Source: DATAWK01 sp036267255 (GTDB taxonomy: Bacteria; Acidobacteriota; Terriglobia; Terriglobales; Acidobacteriaceae). Taken from it: DNA of 64,000 nucleotides. The stretch spans positions 1-64,000 of the forward strand of contig DATAWK010000025.1 of the NCBI GenBank assembly GCA_036267255.1, written 5' to 3'. The notes beneath the pieces were generated by a model. The model was not told where the DNA came from. It saw only the letters and a list, made by a program, of their open reading frames with translations, and made no database searches. Shown piece by piece: positions 43,553 through 51,135 of the stretch (position 1 is the first letter of the stretch; each line of letters starts with the position of its first letter). A program made the position numbers and the translations under genes.

Positions 43553-44974
43553 TTACTCGACTGCGGTTTCTACACCAAGATTTAGCGCACTCGTCATGAC
43601 CGTATTCAGAACGTTGAAAAACTGCGCGGCCGATTGATAGGCCTGCTCATATGTCTGCAGATTAGACGCCTCGTCGTTCAGAGAAACACTCGACAATGCG
43701 CTTTGCTGCGTTTGCAATTGCGTCAACGAGGCCTGTTGCGCCGTATTCTGCGTGTCCAATCCAGACACCTGACTGCCCAGCGACGAAATGAATGACGCGT
43801 AATAGTTCGTCGCAGTCTGGCCGCCGACGATGCTCTGGTTCTGCAGATTGGCCATGACCGCTGCATTCGAGTTATCTCCGGGACCAAGCCCGGCCCCTGC
43901 GGCAGCAATCTGGGAAGGATCTGTGATGGCGACCGAGATGCCCGCTGCCGATCCGGCGACGGTGCCGGGAATATTGAACAGGGCCACGCCGGGATTTCCA
44001 TTTTGATCCGACCCTGCGGTCTGCACTGCGTTTACTTGTGTCGCAAGGTTATAGGCCAGCGTGTCGATGGAGTTCATCGCGGAAGGAATGTCCTGATCTC
44101 GCGTCGTCAACAATCCAGCAAGCTGGCCGCCGCCACTGGCCTGTGCTGTCGTGATATCAGCGACATTGCCGGGCGCACTGGTGAAAACATCCACGTTGCC
44201 GTTGACGTTGCCCGTGGTCAACTGATATGCCTGTCCCTCGGATACCAACAATGCCCCGCTTGTCGTGGTGATCGTCAGTCCGTTATTTTCCGTAGAAACC
44301 GTGTTGATGCCGATGTATTGCGAGAGTTGCTGGATATCCTGCTGACGCTGGTCTTCCAACTGCCCGGCATCGGCGTTGGGGCTGGTGCTGGAAATTTGCT
44401 GGTTCAGCTGCGCAATCGAGTTGAGCAGCGGATTGATCTGCTCCACAATACCGCCTACCTGTTCGTTGAGCGAACTGGTCTGAGCCTGAAGTTGCGACGC
44501 ATCGCTATTGAAAGTTTGCGCCAGAGAGGTGGCTGCACTCAGCACTCCATCGCGCGTCGGTGTATCGTCGGGATCGTTCTCCAGCGCGCTCACCGAGTTG
44601 AAGAAGCTCGTGACCATATCTCCCAGGCTGCCCGGCGATGAGCCCGAAGTGCTGCTCGTAACCTGATTGAAAATACCCTCAACACCCTGCAGGGCCGTCC
44701 ACTCGGAATTGGTGGCCTGCTGGGCCTGCTGTTGCTGTTCGATATTGGCGTTCAAGACCAGGCTGCGCTGCGATTGCGCCTGCACAACCTGCACACCCTG
44801 TCCATAGCTGATGCCGTTGATCGTGACCGGATCGTTGGACTCCCAGATGGGGATCTCACGCGTGTAACCCGGCGTGCTGGCATTGGCGGTATTGTTGGCG
44901 GTGATGTTGAGAGCCGCCTGGTCCGCAGTCAGGGCGCCGGTGATGATCTGCAACGCGGAATTGAGTGTTGCCAT
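43553..44974 (-). CDS. flgK: Flagellar hook-associated protein FlgK
   Basis: A 473-residue junction protein. The N-terminus has the axial-family motif LQIITGALTADQAALNITANNTANASTPGYTRE (A-N-N-x-A-N), and the C-terminal helix is SVSLNDEASNLQTYEQAYQSAAQFFNVLNTVM, typical of FlgK. A Gln-rich linker follows the first helix (IEQQQQAQQATNSEW). Length is normal for the family. GAGGAAGACGAGC precedes the ATG. It is third in the operon, ahead of flgL. Confidence 0.95.
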   Translation of the reverse strand: MATLNSALQIITGALTADQAALNITANNTANASTPGYTREIPIWESNDPVTINGISYGQGVQVVQAQSQRSLVLNANIEQQQQAQQATNSEWTALQGVEGIFNQVTSSTSGSSPGSLGDMVTSFFNSVSALENDPDDTPTRDGVLSAATSLAQTFNSDASQLQAQTSSLNEQVGGIVEQINPLLNSIAQLNQQISSTSPNADAGQLEDQRQQDIQQLSQYIGINTVSTENNGLTITTTSGALLVSEGQAYQLTTGNVNGNVDVFTSAPGNVADITTAQASGGGQLAGLLTTRDQDIPSAMNSIDTLAYNLATQVNAVQTAGSDQNGNPGVALFNIPGTVAGSAAGISVAITDPSQIAAAGAGLGPGDNSNAAVMANLQNQSIVGGQTATNYYASFISSLGSQVSGLDTQNTAQQASLTQLQTQQSALSSVSLNDEASNLQTYEQAYQSAAQFFNVLNTVMTSALNLGVETAVE

Positions 44975-45055
44975 GCTCGTCTTCCTCGCAAATTTCCTGT
45001 TGGTAAAGCTGATGGTGTGCGTCTTGTGAATTTCTATAGCGGTTCGAATCGCTGG

Positions 45056-45328
45056 TTACTGCTCCGACCGCCATGCCGCCGAATATACCTCGGTACCCAT
45101 GGCGATTCTGGACGTCCCACAGGGCGAACTTCGCTGGAGCAGTCGTAGATTGCGTTCTGTTTCCCGCAGTAACGCGCCTAGAACGCGTTGGCCGGGCAGC
45201 GCTTCCCGTAACTCTGCGTGCGAAGGCGGGCTTATCTGATATATCGTCAGTTCGCCCAGTAATTTATCGAGCCGCTCTGCATCCAGATATGTCAACGCCT
45301 GGATGGCTTCCTGCACCAACTGCTTCAT
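45056..45328 (-). CDS. Small helical protein, FlgN-like by position
   Basis: A 90-residue protein with two helical stretches (VQEAIQALTYLDAERLDKLLGELTIY; GQRVLGALLRETERNLRLLQR) and no membrane segment. It lies between flgM and flgK, exactly where FlgN, the FlgK/FlgL export chaperone, is encoded in many bacteria. The sequence is too diverged for me to call FlgN, and it is shorter than usual (about 140 residues). CAGGGAGTGCAGG precedes the ATG. Confidence 0.65.
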   Translation of the reverse strand: MKQLVQEAIQALTYLDAERLDKLLGELTIYQISPPSHAELREALPGQRVLGALLRETERNLRLLQRSSPCGTSRIAMGTEVYSAAWRSEQ

Positions 45329-45435
45329 CCTGCACTCCCTGGGGCTCTAGCTCTAAACGAGTCCCCACACTGTATTCGCCCGAAAGGCTTCTGGTTCAAG
45401 CACAGGCAACGCCAAAGAATGCAGAGCGAACCGGT

Positions 45436-45762
45436 CTATCCCAGCATGCCTTGGATCATTCGATCCGCTACATCGGAGGCGGGTACGTTGTAGGTACCGG
45501 ACTGGATGGCGGACTGAATGTTGTTGACCAGATGCATACGAACATCGGAAGCCGATGCATTCGTCGCCTGGATCGACGATGCCTGCGCAGCCTGTTGTGC
45601 TGCGGCCAAGCCATTGGAACTAAGATCTGCCTGGTCTGTTTTGACCGGGGCTGTTGTTGCGCTGTCACTGGACGCTGACTGTGACTTACTCGTCTGGCTA
45701 GACGAATTAGCAGAAGAAACCCGGGAAAGGTCTGGAAAATTGGAAATACCTGAAAGGTTCAT
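45436..45762 (-). CDS. flgM: Anti-sigma-28 factor FlgM
   Basis: A 108-residue protein that binds FliA and is exported when the hook is complete. The N-terminal half is disordered (Ser/Gln/Thr-rich, ATTAPVKTDQADLS). The C-terminal sigma-binding helices are visible in ASDVRMHLVNNIQSAIQSGTYNVPASDVADRMIQGMLG, which matches the family end (I-x-x-G-x-Y-x-V-x-x-x-x-V-A-x-x-M). The ATG at 45762 (MNLSG) has GGAGGA seven bases upstream; the frame extends five more codons. A near-consensus sigma-28 promoter lies 24 bases upstream, so FliA drives its own inhibitor. Confidence 0.93.
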   Translation of the reverse strand: MNLSGISNFPDLSRVSSANSSSQTSKSQSASSDSATTAPVKTDQADLSSNGLAAAQQAAQASSIQATNASASDVRMHLVNNIQSAIQSGTYNVPASDVADRMIQGMLG

Positions 45763-45785
45763 AAACCGTTCCTCCACACTTCATT

Positions 45786-45812
45786 CCATCGGCGTTCCGC
45801 ATGAAAACTTTA
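45786..45812 (-). promoter_or_regulatory. Sigma-28 (FliA) promoter of flgM operon
   Basis: On the minus strand TAAAGTTT (45812-45805), 11 bases, GCCGATGG (45793-45786). The sigma-28 consensus is TAAAGTTT-N11-GCCGATAA: a perfect -35, the right spacer, and six of eight bases in the -10. It ends 24 bases before flgM. FliA is encoded at 56.9-58.1 kb. Confidence 0.88.
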
Positions 45813-45865
45813 GTACCCTATTTCTGAAAATCCTTCGTTGACAAATCAAACCTGGACGACGCACC

Positions 45866-45879
45866 ACGATACGTATCGT
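45866..45879. promoter_or_regulatory. 14-bp perfect palindrome between flgJ and flgM
   Basis: ACGATACGTATCGT (45866-45879), followed by TGATACGATCA. It lies just downstream of the flgJ stop and about 55 bases upstream of the sigma-28 -35 box of flgM. It could be an operator or, together with the next repeat, part of a transcript end. No T-run follows. Confidence 0.4.
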
Positions 45880-45891
45880 TGATACGATCAT

Positions 45892-46452
45892 TCAACGCAA
45901 AATCCGTGTCATCGGCGCAATCTTGCGAATGTCCTGCGGCGCCTGCCCTGCGCTTCTGGAAACGCTTTGTTGCTCCCCGGAAGCATTGACTTTGGGCTCT
46001 AATTTCTCCGTCGGTAACGTCCCCAACGCCAGCATATTGGGATCAGCATCGCCTTGTCCCATGGTCAGCGGCTGGGTACAGTCGCCGCAATGCATACCCG
46101 CCGGATCTGCATTGGTGGCGGTTTTGGCGGCATTAGCGGCCTCGATCGGCGCCATTTCTGCGAGAATCTGCTTGGCAATCCCCAGGCCGCCAGCACCAGC
46201 CAGAGCGGTCGCCAAGGCCTCCGTACCCATGCTGTCAACGGTACCCATACTGCCCCCGTCTTCGCCGTCGTCGCCATCCAGACTATTGCTCCCGGAAAAG
46301 AGCGGGTCGTGCGTCATCGGCTTCAGCAATTCCTGCAAAAAATTTGCTTCAAACTCCACGGCAGCCTGACGCAGGCGCGGACTTGGTTTCGCCGCAACTT
46401 TGGCCGGCTGCGGAGCCGCCGCAAGACTGGCCAGATTCGAAAGCTGTGTCAT
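45892..46452 (-). CDS. flgJ: Rod-binding protein FlgJ, N-terminal domain type
   Basis: A 186-residue protein with the rod-binding domain only (RLRQAAVEFEANFLQELLKPMTHDPLF, then GLGIAKQILAEM). The muramidase domain of enterobacterial FlgJ is absent, so a separate hydrolase must open the wall. An acidic Gly-rich insert (SLDGDDGEDGG) interrupts the domain. AAGGAGGAG precedes the ATG. It is the last gene of the flgF-flgG-flgA-flgH-flgI-flgJ group. Confidence 0.88.
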   Translation of the reverse strand: MTQLSNLASLAAAPQPAKVAAKPSPRLRQAAVEFEANFLQELLKPMTHDPLFSGSNSLDGDDGEDGGSMGTVDSMGTEALATALAGAGGLGIAKQILAEMAPIEAANAAKTATNADPAGMHCGDCTQPLTMGQGDADPNMLALGTLPTEKLEPKVNASGEQQSVSRSAGQAPQDIRKIAPMTRILR

Positions 46453-46529
46453 GACTCCTCCTTCACTCTTCCATGGCTCCTTGATGCAACGCCGTACTCA
46501 CTGCTTCTGCGAGCCCAGTCTCGATCCGA

Positions 46530-47726
46530 TCAGATCACGACCAGGTCTGCTTCCAATGCTCCTGCCTGCTTCATGGCCTGCAGGATCGAAATGACGTCCG
46601 TCGCCGTTGCTCCTATAGCCTGCAGATTGCGCACCAGATCATCGACCGTTGCGCCTTCTTTCAACTGAATGTGGTTTACCGGCTGGTCGTTCGTTTGTAT
46701 CTGTGTCTGCGGAACGACCTCCGTGGTTCCCTGCCCGAAGGCATTGGGCTGCGAGACCTGAAACTGCGTGACCACATCAATGGCCAATCCGCCATGCAGA
46801 ATGGAGACAGGCATCAACCGTACATTGCCGCCAATGACGATGGTGCCGGTGCGCTCGTTGACCACAACTTTGGCCCGCGGAAATATGTTGACCGGAAGCG
46901 ATTGCACGCGTGCCAGCAGTTCTGGAACGTCTTCTCCGGGCAACACTTCCAGATTGATTTCCCGGCTGTCCATGGCATGGGCGACATTATGGCCCAGCGC
47001 TTTGTTGATCGTGGCAGCCATATTGGTGGCCGTCTCAAAATCGGCTTCATTCAACAAAATGGTCAATGCGCGCACGTGGCTGAGGGACATGGGCACGGCA
47101 CGCTCCACGATGGCCCCATTCGGAATGCGGGCACTGTTGGGAAAGTTGACCTGTTTCACATTGCTGTTGGCGGCAACCTGGTATCCACCTACGACCAGCG
47201 GTCCTTCCGCTTCAGCGTAAATCTGTCCATCCGGCCCATAGAGCGGGGTCAGCAGTAGAACTCCGCCAGACAAGCTGCGCGCATCGCCGGTGGCCGCGAC
47301 GGTAATATCGAGCCGTCCTCCGGGTTGGGAGAACGGTGGCAGCGTTGCCTCTACAAAGACGGCAGCCATGTTTTTGACCTGAATCGAAGTCAAAGGATAG
47401 GGCACCACGATGCCCATGCGCTGCAGCGTGGAAAGCAGTGTCTGCAACGGGAAATAGGTCTGCTGGCTGTCTCCGGTGTTTTGCAATCCAACGACGATCC
47501 CGTAACCGATGAGTTGGTTGTCGCGAATGCCAGCGATGGAGGTGACATCCTTGAGAAGCGCTTCCTTCTCTGCATGGCCTGGAGCAGCTACTGGAGATGT
47601 TGCGGCGTCCGGCTTGATTGCAGATGCCAGGCCGGAGGCTGCTCGCGGCATTGCGACGATCGCCAGACCAAAAATCAGGAGGCCCGGGATACGCATGCAG
47701 CTGCGAATTGGAAATAGACGTAACAT
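46530..47726 (-). CDS. flgI: Flagellar P-ring protein FlgI
   Basis: A 398-residue periplasmic protein that forms the peptidoglycan bushing around the rod. Signal peptide MLRLFPIRSCMRIPGLLIFGLAIVAMPRAASG. Family blocks are KDVTSIAGIRDNQLIGYGIVVGLQNTGD, TLLSTLQRMGI, IQVKNMAAVFVEATLPPFSQPGGRLDITVAATGDARSLSGGVLLLTPL and a C-terminal VVINERTG-like VVVNERTGTIVIGGNVRLMPVSILHGGLAI. The ATG at 47726 is preferred; the frame upstream overlaps flgH's end. Confidence 0.96.
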   Translation of the reverse strand: MLRLFPIRSCMRIPGLLIFGLAIVAMPRAASGLASAIKPDAATSPVAAPGHAEKEALLKDVTSIAGIRDNQLIGYGIVVGLQNTGDSQQTYFPLQTLLSTLQRMGIVVPYPLTSIQVKNMAAVFVEATLPPFSQPGGRLDITVAATGDARSLSGGVLLLTPLYGPDGQIYAEAEGPLVVGGYQVAANSNVKQVNFPNSARIPNGAIVERAVPMSLSHVRALTILLNEADFETATNMAATINKALGHNVAHAMDSREINLEVLPGEDVPELLARVQSLPVNIFPRAKVVVNERTGTIVIGGNVRLMPVSILHGGLAIDVVTQFQVSQPNAFGQGTTEVVPQTQIQTNDQPVNHIQLKEGATVDDLVRNLQAIGATATDVISILQAMKQAGALEADLVVI

Positions 47727-47745
47727 TCTTCTTCTCTTCCCAGCT

Positions 47746-48516
47746 TTAAAAGACCAGAAACTTCTCCAGGGTTCGAACCACGATGTTCTGGCGGTAGGTG
47801 GAGTCATTCACAATACCCTTGCCAACCACCTGCACTTCCAGTCCTGATATGGCCGTCGAAAGAACCTGATTGGACGGGCTTACATCCTGAGGCCGCACCA
47901 AGCCGCGCAGCAGGATTGTTTCGGTCTGCTGGCTGAACTCCAATTGCCGGGCTGCGGAGATTACCAGCATGCCGTTGGGCAGCACATCGACCACCTCGCC
48001 GCCGATGGTGGTGTCGAGGCTGGAATTGGTAATACTCTGTCCCTGCGCATTGAGCGAAGAACCGGAGTTCGCATTCAGAAGATTGCTCGCAGCACTGGAG
48101 CCGGAAAATGCAGAAAATAAGGATGCCAGTTGTGAGGTTGCTGACGAGGCGCGCTGGTTCTTCACTGTGCCCTGCGTCGAGGCGCTCAAACTCTCCGAGA
48201 CGATGATGGAAATCAGATCATGCGGATGCATGGCCTTTACATCTGCGGACAATACGGTCAACCTGCCGGTATCGGACCAGATCGAACCATTGGTGGTAGC
48301 CGTTGGGTAGAGTTGACGCACACGCCGGATGTAATCGGCCATATCGGTGCTGGCCGGATTGCTTTTGATTTCGGCGGACGGTTGCTTCTTTTTCTTGGCC
48401 GATGCCGAGGGGGGGAGGGCAAAGGCACCTGCCAACAGCGCGAACACAACACCGAGCAGCAGAAATCTGCGCTGATGACGAAGATCGGGCAATGCATTGC
48501 AGTCGGGTTTCGGCAT
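47746..48516 (-). CDS. flgH: Flagellar L-ring protein FlgH, lacking a lipobox
   Basis: A 256-residue protein forming the outer-membrane bushing. The conserved core is clear: SIWSDTGRLTVLSADVKAMHPHDLISIIVSESLSASTQGTVKNQR, then GEVVDVLPNGMLVISAARQLEFSQQTETILLRGLVRPQDVSPSNQVLSTAISGLEVQVVGKGIV. FlgH is normally a lipoprotein with a cysteine after the signal. Here the signal reads LLAGAFALPPSASAKKKKQ, with alanine where L-x-x-C would be expected and no cysteine in reach. The ATG at 48516 has AAGGAAG upstream. The frame runs far upstream into flgA, but that part is not FlgH. Confidence 0.95.
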   Translation of the reverse strand: MPKPDCNALPDLRHQRRFLLLGVVFALLAGAFALPPSASAKKKKQPSAEIKSNPASTDMADYIRRVRQLYPTATTNGSIWSDTGRLTVLSADVKAMHPHDLISIIVSESLSASTQGTVKNQRASSATSQLASLFSAFSGSSAASNLLNANSGSSLNAQGQSITNSSLDTTIGGEVVDVLPNGMLVISAARQLEFSQQTETILLRGLVRPQDVSPSNQVLSTAISGLEVQVVGKGIVNDSTYRQNIVVRTLEKFLVF

Positions 48517-48539
48517 GAGACTTCCTTTCCATGGCATCT

Positions 48540-49196
48540 TCATGGCATCAGTTCCACCGATTCGGGGCCGCGCACCACACCGATCAACAAAGCATTTTCT
48601 TTGCCCCGGCGCAGGTGGATGACCTGTCCGGCGTGGCCATATTCGAGAGCCATGGCTTCGATTTCCATCCGCATGTCCGGCTCCTGTTCCCATACCACGA
48701 CACGATCGCCCGCCTTGACCAGCACGGGCAAAGCGGCACTGGAGGATGGGATGGCGGCAGCCGGGCTCTGGGTTACAGGCAATTCTTTGGCTGCGTCCTG
48801 GTGATCCGCAGTTTTCCATTTGGGCGGTGCGACATCGATCTTTGTAGCGACCGCATGCAGCACCTGGTCATTCTCTGAGAGAAGCAAAGTTTTCGCGCTG
48901 CGGGCAGGCAAAGCCACCGCAATGAGCGGCCGGGACGGATGAACACAATCCGCTACCATGACCCACTCGGTATGCAACTGTGAATCGTAGACAACCTGGC
49001 GAACACGATAGCGCTGGACTTGTACTGAAAGGGATACCGGAGTCATCGCTGCGGGTACGGCTTCTCCAGTCAATTGCCCTGCAACCTGACGCGCAGCGGC
49101 CTCCGGCGTTGGAGCCGTGCAGTTTCCTGTCAGCGCACAGGCCGGAATGGACCATGCCAACAGAAGAAGCCACCGAAGACGAAAGATACAACGCAT
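48540..49196 (-). CDS. flgA: Flagellar P-ring assembly chaperone FlgA
   Basis: A 218-residue periplasmic chaperone needed to assemble FlgI. The signal peptide is MRCIFRLRWLLLLAWSIPACALT. The C-terminal SAF-like domain reads LVKAGDRVVVWEQEPDMRMEIEAMALEYGHAGQVIHLRRGKENALLIGVVRGPESVEL, following the FlgA pattern V-x-x-G-D-x-V-x-x with A-L-x-x-G-x-x-G-x-x-I. The N-terminal domain is diverged. It is followed by flgH 23 bases later. Confidence 0.85.
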   Translation of the reverse strand: MRCIFRLRWLLLLAWSIPACALTGNCTAPTPEAAARQVAGQLTGEAVPAAMTPVSLSVQVQRYRVRQVVYDSQLHTEWVMVADCVHPSRPLIAVALPARSAKTLLLSENDQVLHAVATKIDVAPPKWKTADHQDAAKELPVTQSPAAAIPSSSAALPVLVKAGDRVVVWEQEPDMRMEIEAMALEYGHAGQVIHLRRGKENALLIGVVRGPESVELMP

Positions 49197-49271
49197 AGAA
49201 AACGCCTTAGGAACAATTGAGTTGCAATACAACTTAAAGGTGATACTTGAGCTGTCCAGACAACCTTGGTG

Positions 49272-50060
49272 CTACTTGATGAGATTGTTTACCTGCTGAT
49301 ACATATCGTCGGCAGCCGTGGCGACCTTGGAATTGCTCTCGTACGCGCGCTGCGCCAGAATCATCTGGACAAATTCTTCGACAATATCGACGTTGGAGCC
49401 TTCCACGTATCCCTGCTGCAAGGTACCGACCCCGGTTGGATCGCCCGGATTTCCCAGGACCGCCTGGCCGGAAGAATAGGTGGCGTCAAACAGGTTGGAA
49501 CCGATGCTGTTCAGACCGCCCGGGTTGGGGAAGGTCGCCAGTTGAATCTGTCCGAGCTGCGCTGGATTTGTCTGCCCCGGCAGGGTCGCATTGACCACGC
49601 CGTACTGCGTGATGGTGACAGAGGTGGCATTCGACGGGACCGTGATAGTTGGAATCAGCAGGTCTCCGTTGACATCCGTCATCTGTCCCTGGTTGTTCAA
49701 TTGGAAGTTACCGGCGCGCGTGTAAGCGATGGTTCCATCGGGACGCTGCACCTGAAAGAAGCCGTTGCCCTGAATCGCCAGATCCAGTGGATTACTGGTC
49801 TGGTTGAACGACCCCTGTGTCTGGATGATCTCCGTGGACGAGGACTGGGTGCCTAGACCCACCTGAAGACCTGCGGAAACGGTCTGCGCGCTCTGTGCCG
49901 CACCGGGCGTAATCAGGTTTTGATAGATCATGTCCTGAAACTGGAGCTGGCGGCTGCGAAAGCCCGCCGTGGACGAGTTCGCCAGGTTGTTGGCGATGGT
50001 ATCGAGATTGAGCTGTTGTGCGCTCATTCCACTGGCGGCGGTATATAAAGCTCGGATCAT
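49272..50060 (-). CDS. flgG: Flagellar distal rod protein FlgG
   Basis: A 262-residue rod protein. The axial N-terminus is MIRALYTAASGMSAQQLNLDTIANNLANSSTAGFRSRQLQFQDMIYQN, with A-N-N-L-A-N. The central part is GSFNQTSNPLDLAIQGNGFFQVQRPDGTIAYTRAGNF. The C-terminus has GYVEGSNVDIVEEFVQMILAQRAYESNSKVATAADDMYQQVNNLIK, the FlgG ending. AAGGAGAATCAAGA precedes the ATG. It lies downstream of flgF by 41 bases. Confidence 0.97.
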   Translation of the reverse strand: MIRALYTAASGMSAQQLNLDTIANNLANSSTAGFRSRQLQFQDMIYQNLITPGAAQSAQTVSAGLQVGLGTQSSSTEIIQTQGSFNQTSNPLDLAIQGNGFFQVQRPDGTIAYTRAGNFQLNNQGQMTDVNGDLLIPTITVPSNATSVTITQYGVVNATLPGQTNPAQLGQIQLATFPNPGGLNSIGSNLFDATYSSGQAVLGNPGDPTGVGTLQQGYVEGSNVDIVEEFVQMILAQRAYESNSKVATAADDMYQQVNNLIK

Positions 50061-50101
50061 TCTTGATTCTCCTTAAAGCAATTCAAACCGACTGTATGCC
50101 G

Positions 50102-50839
50102 CTACACGCGCGGCAGGCTCTGGCTGGCTTGCTGATCGAGGTCGTTGCCAAAAACCGAGAGCGCCTTCTGCATCATCTCCGCCTGGCGCTGCACCAGAAT
50201 CAGTTGCAACGTACCGTGGACGACATCCTGATTGGAGCTTTCCAGCATGCCCTGATGCAGCGAAGCCTTGGTGTTGAGCTTGGCCGCCTTGGCCGGCGCC
50301 GTGTACTGGCTCGTGCCATCGGGAACCAGCGGCGTCCCTGCGGGAAAATTGACGATGCCGATTTGACCGACCACTGCGCCGGCCACAGAAACTGTGCCGT
50401 CGTCGGCGATCGTCACGGCCCCGGTGGGAATCGTGATCGGCTTATTTTTCGTATTCAGGATGGGCTGCCCCTGGCCATTGACAAGGATGCCTTTCGTGGA
50501 GCGCAGAAACGATCCGTCCCGGGTGTACACAATGGTTCCGTCCGCACGCTGGGTCTGAAAGAACCCGGAGCCTTCAATGGCGACATCCAGAGGATTGCCG
50601 GTATGCTGCAGCTGTCCCTGGCTGAGATCTACGCGGTTGCCGCCCAGAACGCCAAAATTATTGATGGCTGTGTTCAACTGCGAATCCGAGGCATCCGGCC
50701 CGGTGATCGTGTTGCGAAAGTAATCTTTTTCCGCACGGAACCCGTTGGTCTGCGTGTTAGCCAGGTTGTTGGCTGCCGAATCAAGCGCCTGCATGCGCGC
50801 CATCAATCCGGTAAAAGCTGCATAGTATCCACTGTCCAC
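50102..50839 (-). CDS. flgF: Flagellar proximal rod protein FlgF
   Basis: A 245-residue rod protein. The N-terminal axial motif is DSGYYAAFTGLMARMQALDSAANNLANTQTNGFRAEKDYF, with A-N-N-L-A-N. The middle has LQHTGNPLDVAIEGSGFFQTQRADGTIVYTRDGSF, and the C-terminal helix has GMLESSNQDVVHGTLQLILVQRQAEMMQKALSVFGNDL. The unusual GTG start at 50839 is chosen because GGGAGG lies eight bases upstream; an in-frame ATG at 50869 has no site. It heads the rod-ring gene group and diverges from an acyltransferase gene. The 296-base gap between them shows no promoter I can name. Confidence 0.95.
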   Translation of the reverse strand: MDSGYYAAFTGLMARMQALDSAANNLANTQTNGFRAEKDYFRNTITGPDASDSQLNTAINNFGVLGGNRVDLSQGQLQHTGNPLDVAIEGSGFFQTQRADGTIVYTRDGSFLRSTKGILVNGQGQPILNTKNKPITIPTGAVTIADDGTVSVAGAVVGQIGIVNFPAGTPLVPDGTSQYTAPAKAAKLNTKASLHQGMLESSNQDVVHGTLQLILVQRQAEMMQKALSVFGNDLDQQASQSLPRV

Positions 50840-51135
50840 GGAAAAGACCTCCCAACGCGGAAGGTACATGCAGAAGAGTGGCCGAAGCAGCGGGCTACAG
50901 GATTAGAAAAGGCTCATGCAGCATGCGACCGCTGCGAACGCCCATCAAAACCGGGCCCATAATGTTGGCGGATAAAAATTAATTTGGAAGAAGCCGGTCC
51001 ACACGAGTAGTTTGATTATGTTCCTCAAACATTGCCGGCAACGAACGGAATTCGCATTGCAATCTTTTGCGGCCTAGCGTCCACATACTGGGTCGTTGGA
51101 ATGCGGCAAAATACCCTGCCAGATTTGGAGTATGC

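Noticed and set aside
50870..51135. Sigma-54 or sigma-28 promoter for the flgF operon
   Set aside because: The gap was read on the minus strand for TGGCAC-N5-TTGC and TAAAGTTT-N11-GCCGATAA; nothing close was found.
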